From: Alteromonas macleodii
GTDB taxonomy: Bacteria > Pseudomonadota > Gammaproteobacteria > Enterobacterales > Alteromonadaceae
Assembly: GCF_903772925.1 (NCBI RefSeq)
Contig: NZ_LR812090.1
Coordinates: 3,903,830 to 3,967,829 of the forward strand
Reading direction: 5' to 3'
Length of the DNA stretch: 64,000 nucleotides
How positions within the stretch are numbered: the first letter of the stretch is position 1; the number at the start of each line of letters is the position of its first letter. The translations under genes and the position numbers were made by a program. Below, piece by piece: positions 27,210-35,880 of this stretch. The notes beneath the pieces were generated by a model. The model saw only the letters and a list, made by a program, of their open reading frames with translations. It did no database searches and was not told where the DNA came from.

Positions 27210-28244
27210 ATGAGCACTTCCCCCAGTTTCGACGATATAAAACACGCTTACGCGCGCATTAAGAGCGATGTTAAAAAAACGCCCATTGTTGAATCTTCGC
27301 TGTTAAATGAATGGATGGGCAACCGCATTTTGTTTAAAGCAGAATGCTTACAGACCATTGGTGCATTCAAAATTCGAGGCGCAATGAATTTTTTAGCAAG
27401 TTTGAAAGAAGAAGGCCGCTTACCAAAACATGTGGTTGCCAATAGCTCTGGAAATCACGCTCAAGCTGTTGCTTATGCAGCAGCACATTTCGGTTGTAGC
27501 GCCACGATTTTCGCAAGTGAAACTATATCGCCCATTAAAGCTGCGGCAACGCAAAGTTATGGTGCAGAATTAAAGTTATATCCTACTCGACCAGAGGCCG
27601 ACGCGGCGGTTGAGCAAGCATCAAAAGCTCCAGACACTGTGTGGATACCGCCGTTCAATCATGAGGATATTGTGGCGGGGCAAGGCACTGTGGCATTAGA
27701 AGCGTTAAATGAAATAGGCGATGTAGACGCTGTTTTTGCGCCGTGCGGCGGTGGCGGTCTGCTATCTGGTACCTTGCTAGCAACCCGTGAATTGCAGCCC
27801 AATGCTCTGGTTATCGGCGCAGAACCTGCCGAAGCAAACGATGCATCCATGTCGCTACAGGCTGGCGAGATTGTTTCTTTGCAGCATACGCCTAATACCT
27901 TAGCTGATGGGGCAGCCACCCCTTCAGTTGGCGATGTTACCTTTCCTATACTGCAAGAGCTTGACGACTTTTATGAAGTAGACGAGCTACAAATTGCTTA
28001 CTGGACGCAATGGTTGCACCATATACTAAAGCTTCATATAGAGCCAACGTGTGCAATGACGATGGCAGCTGTTGCAGCCTGGGCGGCGAACACGCCGAAA
28101 GGACAAACTGCATTGGTGATATTAAGTGGCGGCAACATTAGCCAAGCGAATATGGCAAAAATTTGGGAAAGAGACTTTTTATTGCAGCCGCCTATCCTAA
28201 ACTTTGAAGACGCTGACGAATTGGAAGAACTTAAAGACGCTTAA
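27210..28244 (+). CDS. PLP-dependent threonine/serine dehydratase-like enzyme
   Basis: The 344 aa protein is a fold-type II PLP enzyme. The lysine that binds PLP sits in GAFKIRGA (Lys55 region), the phosphate-side loop is SSGNHAQAVA, and the glycine loop is CGGGGLLSG. A C-terminal LSGGNIS completes the family pattern. It lacks an ACT regulatory domain, so it resembles catabolic threonine dehydratases, serine racemases or hydroxyaspartate dehydratases. Substrate cannot be fixed. It lies alone between the divergent EAL gene and the amidohydrolase operon. Confidence 0.85.
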   Translation: MSTSPSFDDIKHAYARIKSDVKKTPIVESSLLNEWMGNRILFKAECLQTIGAFKIRGAMNFLASLKEEGRLPKHVVANSSGNHAQAVAYAAAHFGCSATIFASETISPIKAAATQSYGAELKLYPTRPEADAAVEQASKAPDTVWIPPFNHEDIVAGQGTVALEALNEIGDVDAVFAPCGGGGLLSGTLLATRELQPNALVIGAEPAEANDASMSLQAGEIVSLQHTPNTLADGAATPSVGDVTFPILQELDDFYEVDELQIAYWTQWLHHILKLHIEPTCAMTMAAVAAWAANTPKGQTALVILSGGNISQANMAKIWERDFLLQPPILNFEDADELEELKDA

Positions 28245-28273
28245 ACTCAGGCTAAATCTCAGACTCAGGCTAA
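28245..28273 (+). repeat. Two direct copies of an 11-base sequence
   Basis: ACTCAGGCTAA occurs at 28245-28255 and 28263-28273, just after the dehydratase stop. No function is evident. Confidence 0.6.
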
Positions 28274-28376
28274 CACTTAGGAAAGCAATATTTCGCTGTC
28301 TTCGTTTTAAATAGAAGTTAAGCAAATAGAACAACTTAATACTAAGAATAGAAAAACAAACAGGCAGAAACTCACT

Positions 28377-30077
28377 ATGAACTCTACATTGTCCACGCTG
28401 ACATTTAAAAAGCATTCGCTTTCAAAACTACTCACAGCAACATTTGCCACAGCGGCAACACTGGCAGCAATGACCACTACGCTTAAGGTTGAGGCAGCCA
28501 CACTGGTCGAAAACGTAAAAGGCTACACCTTAAATGAAAAGGGTGAACTCACTACTTTTAAAAACCTTCTTTTGGACGAAGGTAAGGTAGTTGCACTAGA
28601 CGTAGACAAGGGTAAAACCTCTGTTGATGACACCATAGACGGCGAAGGCAAAGTCATGCTTCCTGGTCTTATCGACGCTCATGGTCACCTTCTCGGTTTA
28701 GGGGCTAACTTACTAGAAGTTGATTTACGTGAAAGTAAAAGTGCCAAAGATGCTGCCAAGATGGTTGCCGAATACGCCTTTGCAAACGGACAACAAGCTT
28801 GGATTACCGGGCGCGGCTGGAACCAAGAATTGTGGTCTGATAGAGCTTTTCCGACCGCTACTGATCTAGACAATGTTGTGTCTGATAAACCTGTAATGCT
28901 TACTCGAGTTGACGGTCACGCGGCGTGGGTTAATACGAAAGCCATGGAGCTAGCGGGCATCACAAAAGACACCCAGTCGCCTGTTGGCGGTGAGATTATC
29001 AAAGACGCTGACGGTAATCCTACCGGTGTATTTATTGATAACGCATCACTTTTAATTGAAGAGCACTTACCAAAAGCCAGTAACGCGATATACGAGCAAC
29101 AGTTAAATGCTGCAGGTGAGCACTTACTAGCAAATGGGATAACGTCAATGCACGATGCTGGTGTAGGCAGAGATGTTTACGACTTCTATTTAAAAGAAGC
29201 GGTAGAGGGTGACTTGCCTATACGTATTTATGCAATGGTGAGCGCAACTGATCCTGAGCTCAGCACTATGCTAGGCAATGGCACTATTCGCGACAACGAT
29301 GACTTTTTGTATATTCGTTCAGTGAAAGCCTATGGTGATGGTGCACTAGGTAGTCGAGGTGCAGCACTTCTCGAACCGTATTCAGATGCGCCCCATCATC
29401 ATGGATTACTGTTAACTCAACCAGAAGATATGACCCAACTTTTCACCACGGTTATTGGTGCGGGCTTCCAACTCAACTATCACGCGATCGGCGATAAAGC
29501 GAATCATGTCGCGCTAAATGAGTTTGAAACTACGTTTAAAAATATAGGCGGCAGCGAGTTGCGCAACCGCATAGAACACGCGCAAGTTATTGCGCCTGAC
29601 GACCTAGCCCGCTTTGCGTCGCTAAAAGTGCTTCCTTCCATGCAGCCTACACATGCCACCAGCGATAAAAACATGGCGGAAGACCGCCTTGGTAAGGACC
29701 GTATGAAAGGCGCTTACGCTTGGAAAACGCTTCTCGATTCGGGCATTGCGCTGCCTTTAGGCTCTGATTTCCCTGTTGAGCTTGCTAACCCATTTTACGG
29801 TCTTCACGCTGCGGTTACGCGTCAAGATAGAAACAACCAACCGGTAAAAGGCTGGTATGCCCACGAAGCACTAACTATTGAACAAGCCTTCAAAGGCTTT
29901 ACGCTAGATGCAGCCTACGCAGGGCACATGGAAGATACTTTAGGCACATTAACGCCAGGGAAATGGGCTGATTTCATTTTGGTAGACCAAGATATTTTTA
30001 GCATAGACGCTAAAGATATTTGGAAAACCGAAGTTCACGCCACCTATGTGGCTGGAGAAGAAGTTTTCTCTAAATGA
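28377..30077 (+). CDS. Exported amidohydrolase (YtcJ-like)
   Basis: The 566 aa protein is a metal-dependent amidohydrolase. An N-terminal stretch of about 40 residues with a hydrophobic core (LLTATFATAATLAAM) looks like a signal peptide. PGLIDAHGH (HxH metal motif, about residue 98-106), a downstream Lys in SVKAYGDGALGSRGA, YHAIGD, IEHAQ and GSDFPV follow the order of the YtcJ group. Substrates of this group are mostly unknown. Its stop overlaps the start of the APC permease by four bases (ATGA), so they form an operon. Confidence 0.88.
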   Translation: MNSTLSTLTFKKHSLSKLLTATFATAATLAAMTTTLKVEAATLVENVKGYTLNEKGELTTFKNLLLDEGKVVALDVDKGKTSVDDTIDGEGKVMLPGLIDAHGHLLGLGANLLEVDLRESKSAKDAAKMVAEYAFANGQQAWITGRGWNQELWSDRAFPTATDLDNVVSDKPVMLTRVDGHAAWVNTKAMELAGITKDTQSPVGGEIIKDADGNPTGVFIDNASLLIEEHLPKASNAIYEQQLNAAGEHLLANGITSMHDAGVGRDVYDFYLKEAVEGDLPIRIYAMVSATDPELSTMLGNGTIRDNDDFLYIRSVKAYGDGALGSRGAALLEPYSDAPHHHGLLLTQPEDMTQLFTTVIGAGFQLNYHAIGDKANHVALNEFETTFKNIGGSELRNRIEHAQVIAPDDLARFASLKVLPSMQPTHATSDKNMAEDRLGKDRMKGAYAWKTLLDSGIALPLGSDFPVELANPFYGLHAAVTRQDRNNQPVKGWYAHEALTIEQAFKGFTLDAAYAGHMEDTLGTLTPGKWADFILVDQDIFSIDAKDIWKTEVHATYVAGEEVFSK

Positions 30078-31516
30078 GTAGCCAAAACAAAAGCCTTTTA
30101 ACCAAAGGAATTGGCGGCATTGGCGCTGCCCTTTTGGTGTTAAATGGCCTTATTGGGGCGGGCATTTTTGCTCTGCCCGCTAAAATGGCCGCTGAGCTCG
30201 GCGCTTTCAGCCCCTACATCTTTTTGATCTTTGGCGCGCTTATGCTGGCCATTGTCTGGTGTTTTGGGCAGTTAGCTGTGCGCTATCAAGAGACTGGCGG
30301 GCCAGTCATTTATGCCCAAAAAGGCTTTGGCAATGCAGCCGCGTTTCAGACGGGGTTTGTTTATTACTTGGCAAGAGCTACGGCAATTGCCGCCAACATG
30401 CACGTGTTATTGCTGTACGCCGGGTATATGTGGCCCGAGCTTAATGCCGGCGCAGGCAAATCATATGCGATTTTAGGGCTAACAACGGCATTAATTGTAG
30501 TAAATATTGTTGGTCTTAAGGCTGCTATGCGTTCGCTTGATACTATATCAGTGCTAAAACTCGTGCCTTTTGTAGCGCTAATTGTTGTGGGTTATTGGCA
30601 GCTCGACTTCTCTACTGCGCTGACAAGCTCTTCGGCTACCCTTGTCCCTGCATTCGACACTATATCAGCGGGTGCTTTACTTACGCTCTACGCCTTTATT
30701 GGCTTTGAGACGGTAGTGGTAACCAGCGGCGAGACTAATTCACCGAAAAAGACCATTCCTCGGGCGTTGATGCTTACGGTTTCAGGGATTGCCATCTTTT
30801 ATTTTTGCGTGCAGTGGCTTTATTGGCACACCGTAGGGCCTGCTAAACCTGATAGCGCACCACTTATTGCCCTTGCTAATGTGATATTTGGAGAGACCGG
30901 GGCACTGATAATGACACTCACCGCCGTAGTTTCGGTTGCCGGTAACTTATTGGCGAACATGATATCTACCTCTCGTCTTACGTTCTCTATGGCGCAGCAG
31001 TCTCTTATTCCCGGTAGACTAGGTAATAAGCTAGGTGAAGTTCACTCGACCTTTGCTACCCCAGCCGTTTCCATAACAATATTGGGGATTTTTGCGAGTA
31101 CCATGGCGCTTACCGGCAGTTTTGTATGGCTAGCAATTTCAAGCGTGCTGGCGCGGCTTGTGGTATATGCTATGTGTGTTGTCGTGTTAATAAAAGCGCA
31201 GAGAGCTTTTTTACGAGGGGGTTCTTCACAGGGGGGCTCTTCGCAAGGAAGCTATTCACAAGAGAGCCTTTCGCAAAGCTCGTCGCTATCTAATGAGCAT
31301 GGCCGAAACTCTGACCGTACTACAGGCTCGTCCGCTAACGCTATAAACCCGTTAAAACGTTTGATACCCTTTGCCGCATTAACGGTTTGTGCATGGTCCA
31401 TTGCACAATCTTCAACGAACGCATGGCTATTTTTACTAGGTGAATTAGCTGTTGGCGCACTGCTCTATTTTGCGGTTTTTCATATCGCTCCAAGCAACAA
31501 AAAATCAAAAGGTTAA
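30074..31516 (+). CDS. APC family amino acid permease
   Basis: A 480 aa inner-membrane transporter with about 12 TM helices. The N-terminus LVLNGLIGAGIFALPAKMA is the TM1 GxGIF substrate loop of APC transporters, and FIGFETVVVTSGETNSPKKTIPRAL is the conserved TM6-loop block. Around residues 380-425 a cytoplasmic loop carries a Ser/Gly/Gln-rich repeat (GGSSQ, GGSSQ, GSYSQ, ESLSQ) not expected in this family. It sits between an amidohydrolase and an MBL hydrolase in one operon, so it may import the product of the exported amidohydrolase; this is inference. Confidence 0.88.
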   Translation: MSSQNKSLLTKGIGGIGAALLVLNGLIGAGIFALPAKMAAELGAFSPYIFLIFGALMLAIVWCFGQLAVRYQETGGPVIYAQKGFGNAAAFQTGFVYYLARATAIAANMHVLLLYAGYMWPELNAGAGKSYAILGLTTALIVVNIVGLKAAMRSLDTISVLKLVPFVALIVVGYWQLDFSTALTSSSATLVPAFDTISAGALLTLYAFIGFETVVVTSGETNSPKKTIPRALMLTVSGIAIFYFCVQWLYWHTVGPAKPDSAPLIALANVIFGETGALIMTLTAVVSVAGNLLANMISTSRLTFSMAQQSLIPGRLGNKLGEVHSTFATPAVSITILGIFASTMALTGSFVWLAISSVLARLVVYAMCVVVLIKAQRAFLRGGSSQGGSSQGSYSQESLSQSSSLSNEHGRNSDRTTGSSANAINPLKRLIPFAALTVCAWSIAQSSTNAWLFLLGELAVGALLYFAVFHIAPSNKKSKG

Positions 31517-31519
31517 ACA

Positions 31520-32161
31520 GTGGAAATTCAAGTTATACCGGTTACGCCCTTTGCCCAAAACTGCTCGCTAATTTGGGACCCAACTACTAACAAAGGAGCG
31601 TTTGTCGACCCTGGCGGTGATATTGAAAAGCTTATTGATGCAGCGTCAAGTAAGGGCGTGAGCATAGAAAAAGTCATACTGACTCACGGTCACCTCGATC
31701 ACGTTGGCGGCACAGTCGCCATTGCAGAACATTACGGTGTGCCCATTGTTGGCCCTCACATCGGTGATAAATTCTGGTTAGATGCCCTCATGCAGCAAAG
31801 CCAGATGTTTGGCTTTCCGCCCGCTCAGCCGTTTGCTCCCAATGAGTGGTTAAATGACAACGACACTATTTCATTGGGCAATATAACGTTAGAAGTATTG
31901 CATTGCCCGGGACATACGCCTGGACATGTAGTATTGGTAGAGCGTTCAAGTAATCGCGTTATCGTGGGGGATGTAATCTTCGCAGGGTCAATTGGCAGAA
32001 CTGATTTTCCGCAGGGCAATCATCAGCAGCTTATCGACTCTATTAAGCAAAAAATTATGGTGCTACCTGATGATATGACAATTTATCCTGGACATGGCCC
32101 CACTACAACGGTAGCCACAGAAAAGGCGACTAACCCTTATGTTTCGGGTCAGTTTGGATAA
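31520..32161 (+). CDS. MBL fold hydrolase, glyoxalase II-like (YcbL type)
   Basis: The 213 aa metallo-beta-lactamase-fold protein has the metal motif THGHLDH (about residue 54-60), HCPGHTPGH, a GDVIFAGSIGRTDF block and GHGPTT near the end. This short form lacks the C-terminal substrate domain of classical GloB and matches the YcbL group of small glyoxalase II-like thioesterases. It begins with GTG at 31520, three bases after the permease stop. Confidence 0.9.
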   Translation: MEIQVIPVTPFAQNCSLIWDPTTNKGAFVDPGGDIEKLIDAASSKGVSIEKVILTHGHLDHVGGTVAIAEHYGVPIVGPHIGDKFWLDALMQQSQMFGFPPAQPFAPNEWLNDNDTISLGNITLEVLHCPGHTPGHVVLVERSSNRVIVGDVIFAGSIGRTDFPQGNHQQLIDSIKQKIMVLPDDMTIYPGHGPTTTVATEKATNPYVSGQFG

Positions 32162-32193
32162 GGTCTAACGTTTTATCAGCGGTTAAAGCACAA

Positions 32194-32242
32194 AAAGGCG
32201 AGGTGCGTTGAACAAGCTTTTGCTTGTTTCGCTCTCGCCTTT
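32194..32242. terminator. Compound bidirectional terminator
   Basis: An outer stem AAAGGCGAG / CTCGCCTTT encloses an inner hairpin GAACAAGC-TTTT-GCTTGTTT. It sits between the convergent MBL and VOC genes. Confidence 0.75.
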
Positions 32243-32307
32243 CGCTTATTTGAAGCTTTTTATGCATTTACTTAGCGCAATGCCTAAAAAGCGTTATTAA
32301 CTAACGC

Positions 32308-32823
32308 TTACTCGTAAGCGCCGCTTGCATAGTGCAACTCATAGCTGTGGCTATAAATTTCAAGAATGTTACCAAACGGGTCTTCCATATAAATCATGCG
32401 GTATGGCTTTTCACCCGGATAGTAGTAACGTGGCGCCTTCATACGTTTTTTCCCGCCTGCGGCAACAATCTTCTCAGCCAAGCCTTCTACGTCTGGGTCT
32501 TGAACACAGAAGTGGAAGATACCGGTTTTCCAGTATTCAAAGTTGTTTTCTGGGTTTTCTTGGTTGCTGAATTCAAAGATTTCAACGCCAACACGATCAC
32601 CTGTTGAAAGGTGTGCAATGCGGAACTTGCCCCAGCCAGGACCAAATACATCGGTACACATTTCGCCAATGGCCGAATCGTCTTCAACAATTTCCGTTGG
32701 CTTCATGATGAGATACCAACCAAGTACTTCAGTGTAAAACTTCACGGCGGCTTCTAAATCGGGTACTGAAATTCCAATATGAGAAAACGTACGCGGATAC
32801 GGTGTTTTTACTGCTTCAGTCAT
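32308..32823 (-). CDS. VOC family protein (glyoxalase/bleomycin-resistance fold)
   Basis: The 171 aa protein shows the paired beta-alpha-beta-beta-beta modules of vicinal-oxygen-chelate proteins: FSHIGISVPDLEAAVKFYTE at the start and a C-terminal YMEDPFGNILEIYSHSYE with the metal-ligand Glu. The His in SHIGIS, the His in GIFHFCV and that Glu are candidate metal ligands. The reaction is unknown. ATG 32823 has GGAG six bases upstream and is preferred over the GTG at 32826. It diverges from a LysR gene, which may regulate it. Confidence 0.85.
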   Translation of the reverse strand: MTEAVKTPYPRTFSHIGISVPDLEAAVKFYTEVLGWYLIMKPTEIVEDDSAIGEMCTDVFGPGWGKFRIAHLSTGDRVGVEIFEFSNQENPENNFEYWKTGIFHFCVQDPDVEGLAEKIVAAGGKKRMKAPRYYYPGEKPYRMIYMEDPFGNILEIYSHSYELHYASGAYE

Positions 32824-33049
32824 CACTTACTCCTATGTAGTGCAAGTTATCAAAATGGTTTAAGCGTCTAATACATTGCCTATTTCAGTGTTAGGTTAGA
32901 TAACGTTGTTTGTAACACCTACCCAAGACCTCAATAATTCAGCTAATCGAAAATAGCGCTTAAGTGAATATGGATACATAGTAGCTAGACAACGGGAAAA
33001 CATGAAATTATGATATCTTTTCAATTTTATAAATTTAATTTATAGCAAG

Positions 33050-34078
33050 ATGATTAACCCTATTTGGCTAGACACCTTTATTACTTTAGTAGAAACAGGA
33101 AACTTCACTCGCACCGCTGAGCAACGTTTTATGACGCAGCCAGGAGTAAGTCAGCATCTGAAAAAGCTAGAGGAAGTATGTCAGTGCGAATTGGTGGTTC
33201 GTTTAGGCAAAGGTATTCAGCTTACAGAGCAGGGTCAGCGGGTATATCACTACGCTAAAAACCAACAGGCTAAGGAACAAGACTTTATTGCCAGCTTGAA
33301 GTTTGACGCTCCATTTGAAGGAAAGTGTGTAGTGGCCTGTTCAGGCGCTATCGCGCAGCGTATTTACCCTGCCCTGTTGGCACTACAAAAGCAGCATAAT
33401 GCGCTAAATATTCATGTTGAAGTGGCGCCTCGACGCACAATTTTATCAGGCATAGCGAACAATACGCTTGAGCTTGGCATTGTAACTAACCAGCCAGAAA
33501 GTGAAGATATACACAGCGAGTATTTAGGCGAGGAAGCGCTGGGGCTTATTCTACCGCGCAGCCTGCCTGATACGTTTGCTACACAGCTTTCAGGTTTGCC
33601 TGAAAATACACAGAACTTTATGCCTGATTCGGGTTCGGGTTCGGGTTCGGGTTCGGGTTCGGGTACAAAAATAACAAGCGCAATTGGAAGAGCAAAGAGT
33701 AAAAGTGATGACGCTATTACACTAAAAACCGTAATCAACAACTTAGGGCTTATTAATCATCCTGACGCCATGCACTACTTGCAGCGCTACTTTAACGATT
33801 GCGGAGAGCCTGAATTAGCTAAGGTTAATCCAAATAAGCTGCCCCGTGCCGGCTACATCAATCAACTTTCGCAAATTTTACTGCCGGTAAGCGAAGGGCT
33901 AGGTTACACCGTGCTGCCCACCAGCACGCTAGATTTTGTATCGTTCGCCGACAAACTTACTGTTTACGAAGCAAAAAATGAGGTAACCGAGCCCTTATAC
34001 AGTGTTCAAACACCCCACAGCGCACTCCCCGCCCGCTACCAAGCAGTAAAAAAAACTATCAGCCAAGTATTGAGATAA
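33050..34078 (+). CDS. LysR family transcriptional regulator with Ser-Gly repeat insertion
   Basis: The N-terminal winged helix-turn-helix (MINPIWLDTFITLVETGNFT, then QPGVSQHLKKLE, about residues 1-60) defines a LysR regulator. The effector-binding domain starts near residue 90. At 342 aa it is longer than the usual ~300 because of an inserted segment near 188-220 that contains six Ser-Gly pairs (194-205) encoded by a perfect hexanucleotide repeat. It diverges from the VOC gene across 226 bases, the classic layout for a LysR regulator and its target. Confidence 0.9.
   Translation: MINPIWLDTFITLVETGNFTRTAEQRFMTQPGVSQHLKKLEEVCQCELVVRLGKGIQLTEQGQRVYHYAKNQQAKEQDFIASLKFDAPFEGKCVVACSGAIAQRIYPALLALQKQHNALNIHVEVAPRRTILSGIANNTLELGIVTNQPESEDIHSEYLGEEALGLILPRSLPDTFATQLSGLPENTQNFMPDSGSGSGSGSGSGTKITSAIGRAKSKSDDAITLKTVINNLGLINHPDAMHYLQRYFNDCGEPELAKVNPNKLPRAGYINQLSQILLPVSEGLGYTVLPTSTLDFVSFADKLTVYEAKNEVTEPLYSVQTPHSALPARYQAVKKTISQVLR
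33628..33663 (+). repeat. Hexanucleotide microsatellite (TTCGGG)6 inside the LysR gene
   Basis: Six perfect copies of TTCGGG encode Ser-Gly pairs. The unit is a multiple of three, so slippage would change protein length without breaking the frame. Confidence 0.97.
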
Positions 34079-34083
34079 ATATT

Positions 34084-34217
34084 GGGGTCAGAGTAAGTTA
34101 TTAAGTTAGCCAACCCGAGTTTTGGGGTCAGAGGACATTATTGGGATGGCTTAACGACTAAACGCAGAGCTTTTTGAGAGCGGGGCCATTAAAATTACTC
34201 TGACCCCGCAATTCGTG
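34084..34217. repeat. REP-like cluster A (GGGGTCAGAG family)
   Basis: Two direct copies (GGGGTCAGAGTAA at 34084 and GGGGTCAGAGGACATT at 34123) and one inverted copy (TTACTCTGACCCC, 34195-34207) lie between the convergent LysR and glutamine amidotransferase genes. The family recurs near 40832-40979 and 52508-52843. Such palindromic units are typical of REP elements spread by REP-associated tyrosine transposases; no such transposase is in this window. Confidence 0.75.
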
Positions 34218-34218
34218 A

Positions 34219-35052
34219 TTAGTCATGAAGCGAAGGGTCAGGCGCCACCATTTCGGCTTCTCTTTTGTGTTCGGGTACATCCACTTTACCAGAGACAATG
34301 ACTTCCCCCTCTTGCCAAAGCTTCCATTCGCCTCGGTCGTAAATATCCCACTGTTCATCGTTGGTTAGCGGTTCGGTAGCGATAATACTTACTACATCCT
34401 TTGGCGTGGTTTCAGCAGCAAAATCAATTTCTACTTCGACATCACTTAAACAAGCCGGGCCAAAAGGCGCTCTACGGGTAATGCTGGCTAGCTTCGTACT
34501 ACAAAACGTAAATAGCCAGTCGCCGTTACTCAGCAAGCAATTGAACACGCCTTGCTGTGCATATTCTTGTGACAATGCCACCAGTGTTTCAGCTAACTGT
34601 TCAGGCATAGCGTCGCGAGGTAAATTCTGCCTAACATTATTCATAATGTCGCAGAAAAGCTCTTCGCTGTCTGTATCCCCTACCGCTTCATAAATACCTG
34701 CTCGACGTGAGAAGTTAGGCAGTTGCCCATTGTGTGCAAACACCCAATAGCGCCCCCACAGTTCGCGAGTAAAAGGGTGCGTGTTCGCTAAGTTGATGTT
34801 ACCAACGTTAGCTTGCCGAATATGGCAAATGGCGTTTTTACTTTTGATTGGTAGCTTCGAAACAAAGTCAGCAATGGGTGACGTGGCGCAAGGTTCAGGG
34901 TCGTGAAACATTCGAACGCCTTTCCCCTCGTAGAATGCCACGCCCCAGCCATCTTTATGCGGGCCCGTTTCACCGCCACGGCGCGTTAATCCCGTAAAGC
35001 TAAAACACAAATCTGTTGGGGTATTGGCACTCATGCCTAGAAGTTCACACAC
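34219..35052 (-). CDS. Class II glutamine amidotransferase (YafJ-like)
   Basis: The 277 aa protein begins MCELLGMSANTP; Cys2 is the N-terminal nucleophile of Ntn-type class II amidotransferases, released after removal of Met. HIRQANVGN and the block THPFTRE...FAHNGQL are glutaminase-domain motifs. It consists only of the glutaminase domain, like E. coli YafJ, so the acceptor is unknown. It starts with GTG (35052), required to place Cys at position 2. Confidence 0.88.
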   Translation of the reverse strand: MCELLGMSANTPTDLCFSFTGLTRRGGETGPHKDGWGVAFYEGKGVRMFHDPEPCATSPIADFVSKLPIKSKNAICHIRQANVGNINLANTHPFTRELWGRYWVFAHNGQLPNFSRRAGIYEAVGDTDSEELFCDIMNNVRQNLPRDAMPEQLAETLVALSQEYAQQGVFNCLLSNGDWLFTFCSTKLASITRRAPFGPACLSDVEVEIDFAAETTPKDVVSIIATEPLTNDEQWDIYDRGEWKLWQEGEVIVSGKVDVPEHKREAEMVAPDPSLHD

Positions 35053-35175
35053 GTTAATTTACGGCCTCTAACAATATTTGTGTTCAGCATAATAAAGGGC
35101 TGGCGCTAGTTCAATTCTCAATTAGGAGCAATCGGCATTTCATAATTAAAGAGGTTCTAAATAGTCCATTAAATA

Positions 35176-35210
35176 AAATAGTAATGTAAATAACAATTAT
35201 TACTATTTAC
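35176..35210. promoter_or_regulatory. AT-rich palindrome, candidate Fur operator
   Basis: AAATAGTAAT (35176-35185) and ATTACTATTT (35199-35208) form a perfect inverted repeat, and GTAAATA / TATTTAC a second, overlapping one. The centre resembles the A/T-rich 19-base Fur box, matching about 12 of 19 positions. It lies about 90 bases upstream of a membrane protein/PepSY/TonB-receptor unit, the kind of operon Fur controls. Binding is inferred. Confidence 0.45.
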
Positions 35211-35295
35211 ACATATACTTTAGTTGAATATTCTATTGGCGATTTTTTAAGGCTGTCTGCCGTAAACAAAAATAAAAGCTAAAGGAGAGCTTACG

Positions 35296-35877
35296 TTGAC
35301 GACTTTATTTGGAATTGGTTTAGTCTTCTGCGTGTTAGCGTGTACAGTATTGTATGCTGGGAACCCAAACCAGCAGTGGTTTAAAACACGCCCCTATTCA
35401 TTCAGAGTAGCCATTATCGGTTGTATTAGTCTTTGTACTGTCGCGACTTTTTGTTTTAGCCAGTCGTTTTCAGTAGCCGCAGCAATTTTTACAACTTTTA
35501 CGCTTAGCATGCTTGGTTTAAGCCTTGTTCCTCTTATTACTCGGTGGGAGAAGCCTTTAACTGCACCACGTGGGAGTAAATCAACATTAACTCGTGCCCA
35601 AGGTAGTCAGGCTAACCCGCCACAATGGTGGCTAAAAAGTATTGGAGCACTTGTACTGGGGCTTCCCCTAGGTTTATTTACTAGCGCACTTATTACTTTT
35701 GCAGTGTTCAGCAACACGCCTGTAGACGTCAAAACACAACACCTTATGTGGTGGATAGTACCCATCTGGCTCACGCTTATAGCGCTTATTTACTTTTCTC
35801 ACCGCCCACTTCGCATCTTCACCGCTATCGCTCTTTTAACCTTTGCAGAGTACCTAGCAATACAGGTCTTCATTTAA
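35296..35877 (+). CDS. Small multi-TM membrane protein of an iron-uptake-like unit
   Basis: The 193 aa protein has about five TM helices (5-21, 35-75, 110-135, 147-165, 170-190) and no recognised catalytic motif. The start is TTG at 35296 with AAGGAG eight bases upstream. It precedes a PepSY-TM protein by three bases and a TonB receptor further on. Small hydrophobic proteins of the DUF3325/DUF3649 kind occupy this position in siderophore operons of other Gammaproteobacteria, but I cannot confirm membership. Confidence 0.7.
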   Translation: MTTLFGIGLVFCVLACTVLYAGNPNQQWFKTRPYSFRVAIIGCISLCTVATFCFSQSFSVAAAIFTTFTLSMLGLSLVPLITRWEKPLTAPRGSKSTLTRAQGSQANPPQWWLKSIGALVLGLPLGLFTSALITFAVFSNTPVDVKTQHLMWWIVPIWLTLIALIYFSHRPLRIFTAIALLTFAEYLAIQVFI

Positions 35878-35880
35878 ACC

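Noticed and set aside
31213..31350. Repetitive GGSSQ-coding DNA considered as a CRISPR-like or VNTR array
   Set aside because: Units are short and degenerate, lie inside a coding frame, and have no spacers.
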